From DASQFD01 sp035633255 (GTDB taxonomy: Bacteria > Actinomycetota > Actinomycetes > Actinomycetales > Dermatophilaceae): 39,931 nucleotides of DNA. Below, one piece after another: positions 24,900-33,354 of this stretch. The notes below the pieces were generated by a model, which saw only the letters and a list, made by a program, of their open reading frames with translations, ran no database searches and was not told where the DNA came from. Location of the stretch: assembly GCA_035633255.1 (NCBI GenBank), contig DASQFD010000063.1:1-39931 (forward strand), written 5' to 3'. A program made the translations under genes and the position numbers. Positions within the stretch are counted from its first letter, which is position 1. Every line of letters starts with the position of its first letter.

Positions 24900-24928
24900 T
24901 TGCGGCCGGGTGATAACGCTTTTACGTT
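24900..24928 (+). promoter_or_regulatory. Promoter of the aglEFG operon with candidate LacI operator
   Basis: TTGCGG (24900-24905), a 17-base spacer and TACGTT (24923-24928) form a good housekeeping-sigma promoter, with the start expected near 24935. The spacer contains TGATAACGCTTTTA (24911-24924), which matches 11 of 14 positions of the cre-like LacI-family palindrome TGAAAGCGCTTTCA, well placed for repression by the LacI-type protein at 28468. Upstream, TTACG occurs twice ten bases apart (24865, 24875). The rest of the 189-base gap after parC shows no gene. Confidence 0.55.
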
Positions 24929-24993
24929 GTGAGGCGGTTCCCTCAATGCCGAGGCCTTGATCTCGGCGTGACCATCGAAATGGAGGCGGGCAC

Positions 24994-26370
24994 ATGGCCC
25001 ACATCTCAAGGCGTCGCTCAGCAGCGGCGTTCGCCGGGATCGTCGCGGTGTCCCTGGGCGCTGCGGCGTGCGGCAGCTCGGACACCGAGTCGAGCTCCGG
25101 CAGCACCAGCGCGGCGGCGGGAGGCATCGACTGCTCTGCGTACACCAAGTTCGGTGACCTCAAGGGCAAGACGGTGACCGTGTACACCTCGATCACCGCG
25201 CCCGAGGACGAGCCCCACATCGCGTCCTACAAGCCCTTCGTGGACTGCACCGGCGCTGAGATCAAGTACGAGGGCTCCAAGGAGTTCGAGGCACAGCTCC
25301 CGGTGCGGGTCAAGGGTGGCAACGCCCCGGACATCGCCTACCTGCCGCAGCCCGGCCTGCTCAAGACGATGGTGGAGACCGGCAAGGTCAAGCCGGCGCC
25401 CGCGGAGGTCGTGGCGAACGTCGACAAGTTCATGCCCGAGTCCAAGGGCTGGGGCACGGTGGACGGCACGTTCTACGCCGCTCCGCTCGGGGCCAACGTC
25501 AAGTCGTTCGTCTGGTACTCCCCGTCGGCCTTCAAGGAGAAGGGCTACGAGATCCCGAAGACGTGGGCGGATCTGTTGACGCTGAGCGACAAGATCGTCG
25601 CCGACAACGCCGGAGGCGACGTCAAGCCGTGGTGCGCGGGCATCGAGTCCGGTGAGGCGACCGGTTGGTCGGCCACCGACTGGGTGGAGGACGTCATGCT
25701 CCGCACCGCGGGTGCCGAGACCTACGACAAGTGGGTCACGCACGAGATCCCGTTCAACGACCCGGCGGTCGCCACGGCGCTGGCCGAGGTCGGCAAGATC
25801 CTCAAGAACGACAAGTACGTCAACGGCGGCTTCGGCGACGTCAAGACGATCGCCTCGACGTCCTTCCAGGACGGCGGCCAGCCGATCCTCGATGGCACCT
25901 GCTACATGCACCGTCAGGCGTCGTTCTACGCCGCCAACTGGCCCGAGGGCACCAAGGTGGCCGAGGACGGCGACGTCTGGGCGTTCTACCTTCCTGCGAA
26001 GGACGAGACGACCAAGCCGGTTCTGGTCGGCGGCGAGTTCACCGCTGCCTTCGCCGACCGGCCGGAGGTCAAGGCCTTCCAGACCTACCTCTCCTCGGTG
26101 GAGTGGGCGAACGAGCGGGCCAAGACCTGTGGCTCCGGCGGGTGCGTGACGGCGAACAAGGACGCCGACCCGAACCTGCTGAAGAACCCGATCGACAAGC
26201 TCTCGGCCGAGATCCTGACCGACCCGGCGGCGACGTCGAGTTTCGACGGCTCGGACCTCATGCCAGGCGCCGTGGGTTCGAACTCGTTCTGGAAGGGCAT
26301 GACCGACTGGATCACCGGCAAGGACGACAAGGCCACGCTCGACTTCATCGAGCAGTCCTGGCCCCAGTGA
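24994..26370 (+). CDS. aglE: Alpha-glucoside ABC transporter substrate-binding lipoprotein (AglE type)
   Basis: 458 residues. Signal peptide with twin Arg/Lys start (MAHISRRRSAAAFAGIVAVSLGAAACG); the lipid cysteine would be C26. The mature protein follows the AglE pattern closely: VKSFVWYSPSAFKEKGYEIPKTW, then LSDKIVADN, PWCAGIESGEATGWSATDWVED and MLRTAGAETYDKWV, and CYMHRQASFY. In rhizobia AglE binds sucrose, trehalose and maltose-type alpha-glucosides, so these are likely ligands (family knowledge). GGAGG lies 7 bases before the ATG. First gene of the importer operon; codon third positions look less extreme than in parC or parE. A stem-loop after it probably raises its expression over the permeases. 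Confidence 0.93.
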   Translation: MAHISRRRSAAAFAGIVAVSLGAAACGSSDTESSSGSTSAAAGGIDCSAYTKFGDLKGKTVTVYTSITAPEDEPHIASYKPFVDCTGAEIKYEGSKEFEAQLPVRVKGGNAPDIAYLPQPGLLKTMVETGKVKPAPAEVVANVDKFMPESKGWGTVDGTFYAAPLGANVKSFVWYSPSAFKEKGYEIPKTWADLLTLSDKIVADNAGGDVKPWCAGIESGEATGWSATDWVEDVMLRTAGAETYDKWVTHEIPFNDPAVATALAEVGKILKNDKYVNGGFGDVKTIASTSFQDGGQPILDGTCYMHRQASFYAANWPEGTKVAEDGDVWAFYLPAKDETTKPVLVGGEFTAAFADRPEVKAFQTYLSSVEWANERAKTCGSGGCVTANKDADPNLLKNPIDKLSAEILTDPAATSSFDGSDLMPGAVGSNSFWKGMTDWITGKDDKATLDFIEQSWPQ

Positions 26371-26397
26371 CTCCCTGACCTGAACCATGGGTCCACC

Positions 26398-26443
26398 GAG
26401 CCGGGGTGGGGTGGGGCTGAGCCGCTCCGCCCGACCCCGGCTC
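26398..26443 (+). terminator. Intercistronic stem-loop between aglE and aglF
   Basis: GAGCCGGGGT (26398-26407) pairs perfectly with ACCCCGGCTC (26434-26443) around a 26-base loop that can fold further. There is no U-run, so it is more likely a partial terminator or 3'-end stabiliser, as often found after binding-protein genes of ABC operons. Confidence 0.6.
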
Positions 26444-26477
26444 TCTCCTTTGACGACTTGACCGGAGGTGGAGTCAA

Positions 26478-27497
26478 ATGACGGCGAACGTCCTCGGAGC
26501 GGTTGGGAACGGGATCATCCCGGAGCCGCTGCTGCGTGCTCAGAGCGTCGGCGGCAAGTTCTTCCTGATGTTCTTCGCGATCGCGTTCTTCGGGGCCGTG
26601 TTCGGCCTCGTCCTCTTCCTCGCGTCGCTCTTCCGGGGCCGCACGGGTGAGAAGTGGCAGGGCGTCGTCTTCGTGGCGCCGACACTCCTGCTCGTCGGCA
26701 TCGGCCTGGTGTACCCCGCGATCCTCACGATCAACCAGTCCCTCAAGGGCCGGTCCGGCGAGGGGGCCTACTCGCTGAGCAACTACTCGGCGATGTTCAC
26801 CCAGCCCGAGCTGCTCCTCGTGCTGCGGAACACCGCGCTATGGGTCATCCTCGTACCGCTCCTTGCGACGAGCATCGGCCTCCTCTACGCCATCCTGGTC
26901 GACCGGGCGCGAGGTGAGGCGTTCGCCAAGGCGCTCATCTTCCTGCCCATGGCCATCTCGATGGTCGGCGCCGGCATCATCTGGAAGTTCGTCTACCAGT
27001 ACAAGCAGACGTCCCGCCCGCAGATCGGCCTCCTCAACGGCATCCTCAAGGGGTTGGGCTTCGAGACCCAGCAGTTCCTCATCAACGCCCCGCTCAACAC
27101 CTTCATGCTCATCATCGTCATGGTGTGGATCCAGGCCGGGTTCGCGATGACGGTCCTCTCGGCCGCGATCAAGGCCATCCCCGACGACATCATCGAGGCA
27201 GCCAAGCTCGACGGCGTCCAGAGCTTCAAGATGTTCCGCTTCATCACCCTGCCGAGCATCCGGGCTGCCCTCGTCGTCGTCATCACGACGATCGGCATGG
27301 GCACGCTCAAGGTCTTCGACATCGTGCGAACCATGACCGGCGGCCAGTTCGACACCTCGGTGGTCGCCAACGAGTTCTACGTCCAGAGCTTCCGCGCCAA
27401 TGCTCCGGGCCTGGGGGCGGCGTTGGCCGTCCTGCTGTTCATCCTCGTCGTCCCGATCGTCGGGTACAACGTCGTCCAGATGCGCAAGGAGGCCTGA
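26478..27497 (+). CDS. aglF: Alpha-glucoside ABC transporter permease (AglF type)
   Basis: 339 residues with two N-terminal hydrophobic segments (FFLMFFAIAFFGAVFGLVLFLASLF; GVVFVAPTLLLVGIGLVYPAI) and a six-helix BPD_transp_1 core. The EAA loop that contacts the ATPase is seen as IIEAAKLDGVQSFKMFRFITLPSIR. The long N-terminal extension is typical of AglF. GGAGG lies upstream of the ATG. It ends 4 bases before aglG and carries the aglG ribosome site (AAGGAGG) in its last codons. Confidence 0.93.
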   Translation: MTANVLGAVGNGIIPEPLLRAQSVGGKFFLMFFAIAFFGAVFGLVLFLASLFRGRTGEKWQGVVFVAPTLLLVGIGLVYPAILTINQSLKGRSGEGAYSLSNYSAMFTQPELLLVLRNTALWVILVPLLATSIGLLYAILVDRARGEAFAKALIFLPMAISMVGAGIIWKFVYQYKQTSRPQIGLLNGILKGLGFETQQFLINAPLNTFMLIIVMVWIQAGFAMTVLSAAIKAIPDDIIEAAKLDGVQSFKMFRFITLPSIRAALVVVITTIGMGTLKVFDIVRTMTGGQFDTSVVANEFYVQSFRANAPGLGAALAVLLFILVVPIVGYNVVQMRKEA

Positions 27498-27501
27498 GCA
27501 G

Positions 27502-28464
27502 ATGAGCACCTTGCAGCCGGCTGCACTGCCGGAGTCCGTCAACGACAAGTCCCACGTCGAGCCGCCTGACAGCGTGAAGCCGCGTCGGCGGAAGAAGACG
27601 GCAGCCGGTGACGCGGCCCGCGCCATCAGCTCGCCATGGGCGTCCGGGCTGGCCATCGTCATCGCCATCATGTGGACCATCCCCACGTTCGGGCTGCTCG
27701 TCACCTCGTTCCGCGACCAGCGGGCGATCAACACGAGCGGGTGGTGGACCGCCTTCGGCGACCCCGGCGCCTGGACGCTCGAGAACTACCGCCAGGCCCT
27801 GGCGCCGGGCACCAGCGCGAGCCTGTCGCAGTACTTCATCAACACGGTCGTCATCACCATCCCCGCGGTGATGCTGCCCATCTTCCTGGCCACCCTCGCG
27901 GCGTACGCCTTCGCATGGATGCCTTTCCCCGGTCGCGACGCGCTCTTCATCGCGGTCTTCGCCCTCCAGATCGTGCCCCTGCAGGTGGCCCTGATCCCGC
28001 TCCTCTCGATCTACACCGAGCGGCTGGGCTTCGGAGCTTCGTACTGGAGCGTGTGGCTGTCACACACGATCTTCGCGTTGCCGCTCGCGACGTTCCTCAT
28101 CCACAACTTCATGAGGGAGCTCCCCGGTGAGCTCATGGAGGCCGCCCGCGTCGACGGTGCGGGGCACGTGACGATCTTCTTCAAGATCCTGCTGCCCCTC
28201 CTCACCCCGGCGATCGCGGCGTTCGGGATCTTCCAGTTCCTCTGGGTCTGGAACGACCTGCTGGTCTCGCTGGTGTTCCTCGGTGGGACTCCCGACGTCG
28301 CGCCCATCACCGTGCGCGTGGCCGAGCTGTCCGGCTCCAGGGGCAGCGCGTGGTACCTGCTCTCCGCCGGTGCCTTCATCTCGATGATCGTCCCCGTCGT
28401 GGTGTTCCTCGCCCTCCAGCGCTACTTCGTCCGGGGCCTCCTCGCTGGCGGCCTCAAGGGCTGA
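27502..28464 (+). CDS. aglG: Alpha-glucoside ABC transporter permease (AglG type)
   Basis: 320 residues. A charged N-terminal arm of about 45 residues precedes six membrane helices; the EAA loop is LMEAARVDGAGHVTIFFKILLPLLTPA. It ends QRYFVRGLLAGGLKG, the standard end of MalG-type permeases. ATG 27502 has AAGGAGG nine bases upstream; the open frame further upstream overlaps aglF. No ATPase gene follows, so the importer must borrow a shared MsiK/UgpC-type ATPase encoded elsewhere, which is usual for actinobacterial sugar importers. No glycosidase gene is in the cassette either. Confidence 0.93.
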   Translation: MSTLQPAALPESVNDKSHVEPPDSVKPRRRKKTAAGDAARAISSPWASGLAIVIAIMWTIPTFGLLVTSFRDQRAINTSGWWTAFGDPGAWTLENYRQALAPGTSASLSQYFINTVVITIPAVMLPIFLATLAAYAFAWMPFPGRDALFIAVFALQIVPLQVALIPLLSIYTERLGFGASYWSVWLSHTIFALPLATFLIHNFMRELPGELMEAARVDGAGHVTIFFKILLPLLTPAIAAFGIFQFLWVWNDLLVSLVFLGGTPDVAPITVRVAELSGSRGSAWYLLSAGAFISMIVPVVVFLALQRYFVRGLLAGGLKG

Positions 28465-28467
28465 GCG

Positions 28468-29505
28468 ATGGACGCTCCGGCGCCGCGCGGGCGGATGAGC
28501 ACCATCACCGACGTGGCGCGGGTGGCCGGGGTCTCGGTGGCCACGGTCTCCCGCGCCCTGCGGGGGCTGGACCGGGTGAGCGCCGACACCCGGGAGCGGG
28601 TTCTGCGGGTCGCCGGGGAGCTGGACTACGTCGCCTCCCCCACGGCGACCTCGCTGGCGTCGGGCCGGACCCAGGTGGTGGGCGTCGTGGCGCCCTTCCT
28701 CACCCGGTGGTTCTTCTCCGAGCTCGTCAGCGCCATCGAGAAGGCGCTGCGCGGTCGCGGGCACCACGTGCTCCTCCTCGACCTCGAGGACGAGAGCTAC
28801 ACCTCCCGGCTGCCGCTGTCGCAGAACATGCTCTGGAAGCGGGTGGACGGGCTCATCACCCTCAACATCCCCATGAGCGGGGAGGAGGTCGCGCTCGTCG
28901 ACCGCCTGGGCTTCCCGCTCGTGGCGGTCGGCACGCCCGTCCCGGGGCGCACGTGCGTCGCCATCGACGACGCCGCGGCCATCCGCACCGCCACGGAGCA
29001 CCTCATCGGCCTCGGGCACTCCCGCATCGCCTACGTCGGCGCCGTCCCGCGCGGCGCCGTGCACGTGCTCACCCCGCGCACCCGGCTGCGCTCCTTCGAG
29101 GCGACGATGCGCGCCCACGGGCTCGCGACGCCCGCCCACTGGGTCCGAGCGGCGGACTGGACGGCGGACGCCGCGGCCGCCGACGCGTGCGAGCTGCTCA
29201 CCGGTGGGGACGCGCCCACGGCGGTCGTGGCGGCGTCCGACGAGCTGGCCTTCGGCGTCCTCGCCGCGGCCCGGAGGGCGGGGGTCGGGGTGCCCCGCGA
29301 GCTGTCGGTGGTGGGCGTGGACGACCACTACCTCTCCGCCGTCCTCGGGCTGACCACCGTTCGCCAGGACGTCGCCGCGCAGGGCCGGCGAGCGGCCGAG
29401 CTGCTCCTGGCGGCGCTGGAGGCCGACGAGCCGCCGCTGGCGTGCACCGAGCTGGTGCCGACCGAGCTCGTCGTCCGCGAGAGCTCGGGGCCGGCCCACG
29501 GCTGA
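28468..29505 (+). CDS. LacI family transcriptional regulator of the importer
   Basis: 345 residues. N-terminal helix-turn-helix (TITDVARVAGVSVATVSRALRGLDRVS) with hinge helix SPTATSLASGRTQVVG, then a periplasmic-binding-protein-like sensor domain (FSELVSAIEKALRGRGHHVLLLDLED; YVGAVPRGA; SVVGVDDHYLSAVLGLTTVRQD). It starts three bases after the aglG stop and is probably co-transcribed, so it would repress its own operon through the site near 24911 and be released by a sugar. Its codon use is more GC-extreme than the permeases. The first nine residues may be dispensable: ATG 28495 (MSTITDV) is an alternative start. Confidence 0.92.
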   Translation: MDAPAPRGRMSTITDVARVAGVSVATVSRALRGLDRVSADTRERVLRVAGELDYVASPTATSLASGRTQVVGVVAPFLTRWFFSELVSAIEKALRGRGHHVLLLDLEDESYTSRLPLSQNMLWKRVDGLITLNIPMSGEEVALVDRLGFPLVAVGTPVPGRTCVAIDDAAAIRTATEHLIGLGHSRIAYVGAVPRGAVHVLTPRTRLRSFEATMRAHGLATPAHWVRAADWTADAAAADACELLTGGDAPTAVVAASDELAFGVLAAARRAGVGVPRELSVVGVDDHYLSAVLGLTTVRQDVAAQGRRAAELLLAALEADEPPLACTELVPTELVVRESSGPAHG

Positions 29506-29569
29506 CCCCTGACCGCGGTATGCCGGCAGCCAACCCGTCGGGGCCGGGCACGCCGGGCCGCGCCGCCGC

Positions 29570-31723
29570 TCAGACGTCGATGCGCTCGCGGTCGAGGGCG
29601 GAGGCCGACTCGACGAGGAAGTCCTTGCGCGGCCCGACGCCCCCACCCATGAGCAGCTCGAAGACCCGCTCGGCGGCGGCCGCGTCACGCAGCGTCACCT
29701 TGCGCAGCGTGCGGTGCCGCGGCTCCATCGTCGTCTCGGCGAGCTGGTCGGCGTCCATCTCGCCGAGTCCCTTGTAGCGCTGCAGCGGCGACTTGACGCT
29801 CCGGCCGCGCTTGCCCAGCCGGGACACCGTCGCCCGCATCTCCGACTCGGAGTAGGTGTAGACGACCTCGTTCCTCCGGCTCCCTGGCGCCACGACCTCG
29901 ATCCGGTGCAACGGGGGCACGGCGGCATACACCCGTCCCGCCTCCACGAGGGGACGCATGTAGCGGAAGAACAGGGTGAGCAGGAGGGTGCGGATGTGGG
30001 CGCCGTCGACGTCGGCGTCGGTCATGATGATGACCTTGCCGTAGCGGACGGCGCCCAGGTCGAAGGTGCGCCCGGAGCCGGCGCCGATCACCTGGATGAT
30101 CGCGGCGCACTCGGCGTTGCCGAGCATGTCCGTCACCGAGGCCTTCTGGACGTTGAGGATCTTCCCGCGGATCGGCAGCAGCGCCTGGTGGTCGCTGCTT
30201 CGGGCGAGCTTGGCCGTGCCGAGGGCGCTGTCACCCTCGACGATGAACAGCTCGGTGCGCTCGACGTCGGTGCTGCGGCAGTCCGCCAGCTTGGCCGGCA
30301 GCGTCGAGCTCTCCAGGGCGCTCTTGCGCCGCTGGGTCTCCTTGTGCAGGCGCGCGCTGATCCGCGACTTCATCTCCGCGGTGACCTTCTCGAGCAGCGC
30401 CGTCGTCTGGGCCTTCTGGCCCCGGGCCGCCGAGGTGAGGCGCGCGGTGAGCTCCCGCTCGACGACCCTCGCGACGATCCCCCGGACGGCGCTGGTCCCG
30501 AGCACCTCCTTGGTCTGGCCCTCGAACTGCGGCTCGGCCAGCCGGACCGTGAGCACGGCGGTGAGCCCGGCGAGGACGTCGTCCTTCTCCACCTTGTCGC
30601 TGCCCAGCTTGAGGCGGCGGGCGTTGGCCTCGAGCTGCCTGCGGAACACCTTGAGCAGCGCCTGCTCGAAACCGGCGACGTGGGTGCCGCCCTTGGGGGT
30701 GGCGATGATGTTGACGAAGCTGCGCGCCCGGGTGTCGTAGCCCGTGCCCCACCGCAGCGCCACGTCGATGGCGCACTCCCGCTCGACCTCGGTGGGGGTC
30801 ATGTGGCCCGAGGCGTCGAGGACCGGCACCGTCTCGGTGAAGGTGCCGGTGCCGGTGAGCCGCCAGACGTCGGTCACCGGCGGGTCGGTCGCGAGGTGGT
30901 CGCAGAACTCGGAGATCCCCCCGTCGTGGACGAAGACCTCCTCGTGCGGAGCGTGCTCACCGGGCGTCCCCGGCAGCCCGCGCTCGTCACGGACGACGAT
31001 CGCCAGCCCCGGGACGAGGAAGGAGGTCTGCCGGGCCCGGCCGAGGAGGGCCTCGAGGTCGAACGCCGCGTCCCGGGTGAAGATCTGCGGGTCCGCCCAG
31101 TAGCGGATCCGGCTGCCGGTGACACCCCGCCTGGTGCGGCCGACGACCGCGAGCTCGCTGCCCCCGACGAACGGGGTGAACTCGTGGGTGGGGTCCTTGG
31201 TGCCGGCGGCCCCGGCGACGTCGGAGAAGGTGCCCGGCTCCCCCCGACGGAAGCTCATCGCCCACGTCCTGCCGCCACGGTCCACCTCGACGTCGAGCCG
31301 GGCGGACAGCGCGTTGACCACCGACGCGCCGACGCCGTGCAGGCCGCCGGAGGCGGTGTACGACCCGCCGCCGAACTTGCCCCCGGCGTGGAGCTTGGTG
31401 AAGACGACCTCGACCCCGGTGAGCCCGGTGCGCGGCTCGATGTCGACCGGGATGCCGCGGCCGTTGTCGCGGACCTCGACCGACCCGTCGGCACCGAGGA
31501 CCACCTCGATCCGGTCGCACACCCCGGCGAGCGCCTCGTCGACGGCGTTGTCGACGATCTCCCAGAGGCAGTGCATGAGCCCGCGGCCGTCGGTGGACCC
31601 GATGTACATGCCCGGCCGCTTGCGCACCGCCTCCAGCCCCTCGAGCACCTGGAGGTGGTGGGCGCCGTAGTCGCTGCTCGACTTGGTCGTCGCTGCCTTC
31701 CTGGCGGCGGGAGCGAGGGTCAC
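29570..31723 (-). CDS. parE: DNA topoisomerase IV subunit B
   Basis: 717 residues, ATPase subunit of topoisomerase IV. GHKL ATP site: EIVDNAVDEALAG (Mg-binding Asn), VRDNGRGIPVDIE and ASGGLHGVGASVVNALS; transducer domain with QTKEVLGTSAVR; TOPRIM domain with LFIVEGDSALGTAKLARSSDHQALLPIRGKILN and MTDADVDGAHIRTLLLTLFFRYM; the C-terminus has QRYKGLGEMDADQLAETTMEP. GTG 31723 has AAGGA five bases upstream. It is convergent with the LacI gene. In close relatives parC and parE are often near one another; here the importer lies between them. Confidence 0.95.
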   Translation of the reverse strand: MTLAPAARKAATTKSSSDYGAHHLQVLEGLEAVRKRPGMYIGSTDGRGLMHCLWEIVDNAVDEALAGVCDRIEVVLGADGSVEVRDNGRGIPVDIEPRTGLTGVEVVFTKLHAGGKFGGGSYTASGGLHGVGASVVNALSARLDVEVDRGGRTWAMSFRRGEPGTFSDVAGAAGTKDPTHEFTPFVGGSELAVVGRTRRGVTGSRIRYWADPQIFTRDAAFDLEALLGRARQTSFLVPGLAIVVRDERGLPGTPGEHAPHEEVFVHDGGISEFCDHLATDPPVTDVWRLTGTGTFTETVPVLDASGHMTPTEVERECAIDVALRWGTGYDTRARSFVNIIATPKGGTHVAGFEQALLKVFRRQLEANARRLKLGSDKVEKDDVLAGLTAVLTVRLAEPQFEGQTKEVLGTSAVRGIVARVVERELTARLTSAARGQKAQTTALLEKVTAEMKSRISARLHKETQRRKSALESSTLPAKLADCRSTDVERTELFIVEGDSALGTAKLARSSDHQALLPIRGKILNVQKASVTDMLGNAECAAIIQVIGAGSGRTFDLGAVRYGKVIIMTDADVDGAHIRTLLLTLFFRYMRPLVEAGRVYAAVPPLHRIEVVAPGSRRNEVVYTYSESEMRATVSRLGKRGRSVKSPLQRYKGLGEMDADQLAETTMEPRHRTLRKVTLRDAAAAERVFELLMGGGVGPRKDFLVESASALDRERIDV

Positions 31724-32061
31724 GGACGTCCTTCCGAGGGTCGTGCGCGCGGGGCCGTCCCGGCCGGGTCAGCCTAACCGCGCCCCACGACCAGGCCGGG
31801 CAGGCGCACCGTCCCCCCCGCCCAGCCACACCGCCCAGGCACACCGCCCAGGCACACCGGGCGGGCGCACCGCCCGCCGCTGCCCGGCATACCGGTCCGT
31901 CGGGCCGCACCTGGGGGCCGGCGCAAGGTCACGGTTCGGCCATGACGGGGGTCACACCCGGCGCCCTCACCCCGGGGGAAGGCTCCGGCGTGCTTGACTG
32001 TTGGAACCCTCGCTGACCGGCGACCGCCGGGCGGCACCGACGTAAGACCGAGGAGGTCGAC
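31724..32061. other. 338-base intergenic region between parE and the DUF7455 gene
   Basis: Divergent region that must hold both promoters. It contains a 13-bp tandem repeat (31827-31878), one GGCATAC heptamer (31886-31892), two GGTCAC boxes (about 31928 and 31950) and TTGACT (31994-31999), which resembles a -35 but has no matching -10 at normal distance. No gene or RNA was found in it. Confidence 0.6.
31827..31878. repeat. 13-bp tandem repeat, 4 copies
   Basis: Units CACACCGCCCAGG at 31827 and 31840, then two diverged copies at 31853 and 31866. Non-coding. Adjacent sequence upstream looks like older, decayed units. Confidence 0.85.
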
Positions 32062-32277
32062 GTGTCCGCCGCCCTGGCACCTTCCCTGAACGCCGCCGAC
32101 CGGTGTGACCGATGCGGCGCCCAGGCCTACGTCCGCGCCCGGTTGCACGCCGGTGGTGAGCTCCTCTTCTGCGCCCACCACGGACGCGAGCACGTCCCAG
32201 CGCTCCGCTCGGCCGCCGAGATCCACGACGAGACCGACCGCCTCCAGAACGCCACGGGCGTGCCCTCCGCCGACTAG
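32062..32277 (+). CDS. DUF7455 small zinc-binding-like protein
   Basis: 71 residues, ADRCDRCGAQAYVRARLHAGGELLFCAHHGREH: a CxxC and a C-x2-H pair likely to hold one zinc ion. The family is widespread in actinobacteria and has no assigned role. GAGGAGG lies 5 bases before the GTG start. The stop codon TAG overlaps the next GTG (TAGTG), so it is translated together with the DUF456 gene. The gene is divergent from parE, as I recall in several other actinobacteria. Confidence 0.88.
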   Translation: MSAALAPSLNAADRCDRCGAQAYVRARLHAGGELLFCAHHGREHVPALRSAAEIHDETDRLQNATGVPSAD

Positions 32278-32777
32278 TGGGCATCGCCCCCGACGGCGCT
32301 GAGATCTGGGTGCCGGCGCTCCTCATCCTGGTGGGGATCGCCGGCATCGTCGTCCCCATCCTGCCCGGCCTGATCCTCACGGTCGCCGGCGTCGTGCTCT
32401 GGGCGATCGGAGACGGGTCCACGACCGCGTGGGCCTGTGTCGCGGTCGCCGTGGCCCTGTATGCCGCGGGGCTGACGCTGCAGTACCTCCTCCCCGGGCG
32501 CCGGATGAAGGCCCAGGGCGTCGCCACCTCGACGCTCCTGCTCGCGCTCGCCCTGGCGGTGGTGGGGTTCTTCGTCGTGCCGGTCGTCGGCGCGGTCATC
32601 GGCTTCGTGCTCGGCATCCTTCTCGTGGAGCAGGGCCGCTCGCGGGACTGGCGACAGGCATGGTCGCGCACCCGGCACGCGGTGGTCGCCGTGCTGATGA
32701 GCATGGGCATCGAGCTCGCCGCCGGCCTGCTCATCGCCGCGACCTTCGTCGCCGGGGTGGTCGCGACCCGCGCGTAG
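32277..32777 (+). CDS. DUF456 domain membrane protein
   Basis: 166 residues, nearly all hydrophobic: about four to five membrane helices with glycine-rich hairpins (LLILVGIAGIVVPILPGLILTVAGVVLWAIG; FFVVPVVGAVIGFVLGILLVEQGRSRDWRQAW). These glycine-zipper pairs and the VPILPG motif identify DUF456, of unknown function. It overlaps the DUF7455 stop by one base. Convergent with DUF3040; the 66-base gap contains a short GCCCG/CGGGC hairpin. Confidence 0.9.
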   Translation: MGIAPDGAEIWVPALLILVGIAGIVVPILPGLILTVAGVVLWAIGDGSTTAWACVAVAVALYAAGLTLQYLLPGRRMKAQGVATSTLLLALALAVVGFFVVPVVGAVIGFVLGILLVEQGRSRDWRQAWSRTRHAVVAVLMSMGIELAAGLLIAATFVAGVVATRA

Positions 32778-32843
32778 CCCGCTCCCGCGCCGCGCCCGAG
32801 GCGGGCCGGTCTCGGTGGCGTCAGGGCCGCCGAGCGCCGGACC

Positions 32844-33251
32844 TCACCAGGGCTTGTCGTTCTCCCGCCGCTCCCACCGCTCGTCGAGGCGGCTCATGAA
32901 CCCCGACTTGCCCGGCTTCTTGCCGGGCTTTCGGCCACCGGGTGCCGCCTTCCCACCGGGCGCCGCCTTCCCACCGGCCGCGGCGGGTGTGGCGCGCGCC
33001 GGTGCGAGGGCGAACGCCGCGCTCGCGACCATCAGGGCGAAGCCGGCGGCGCCGACCCACATCGTGGTGCTCACCCCGACGAGCACGAGCCCGAGGCCGA
33101 GCAGGACGCCGATCCCGCCGAGGAGCCACCGGCGGCGGCGCCCGGCGAAGACGTGCGACCCGCGCATCTGGGAGGCGAACCGCGGGTCCTCGGACGCGAG
33201 CGCCTGCTCCATCTGCTCGAGCAGCTTCTGCTCGTGGTCTGACAGCGGCAC
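32844..33251 (-). CDS. DUF3040 domain membrane protein
   Basis: 135 residues: MPLSDHEQKLLEQMEQALASEDPRFASQMRG at the start (the DUF3040 signature), two membrane helices (WLLGGIGVLLGLGLVLVGV; WVGAAGFALMVASAAFALA), then a basic Gly/Lys/Pro tail ending FMSRLDERWERRENDKPW. I chose GTG 33251 because it begins the conserved motif and has GGGAGGA just upstream; the frame is open to 33401 without homology. In many actinobacteria this gene stands between dinB and mraZ at the head of the division cluster. Here dinB is upstream as expected, but downstream there is DUF456 and no mraZ. Confidence 0.93.
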   Translation of the reverse strand: MPLSDHEQKLLEQMEQALASEDPRFASQMRGSHVFAGRRRRWLLGGIGVLLGLGLVLVGVSTTMWVGAAGFALMVASAAFALAPARATPAAAGGKAAPGGKAAPGGRKPGKKPGKSGFMSRLDERWERRENDKPW

Positions 33252-33354
33252 GACGTCCTCCCGGAGTGCCCCGACCCGAGGTCTCGGGGACCGCGGGACG
33301 GCGCGTGGAACTGCGGTTGCGATGAACTCGCCGGCTCGGGGGCCGACGATGGAC

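Noticed and set aside
31994..31999. TTGACT as -35 of the DUF7455 gene
   Set aside because: No acceptable -10 at 16-19 bases, so not listed as a promoter.
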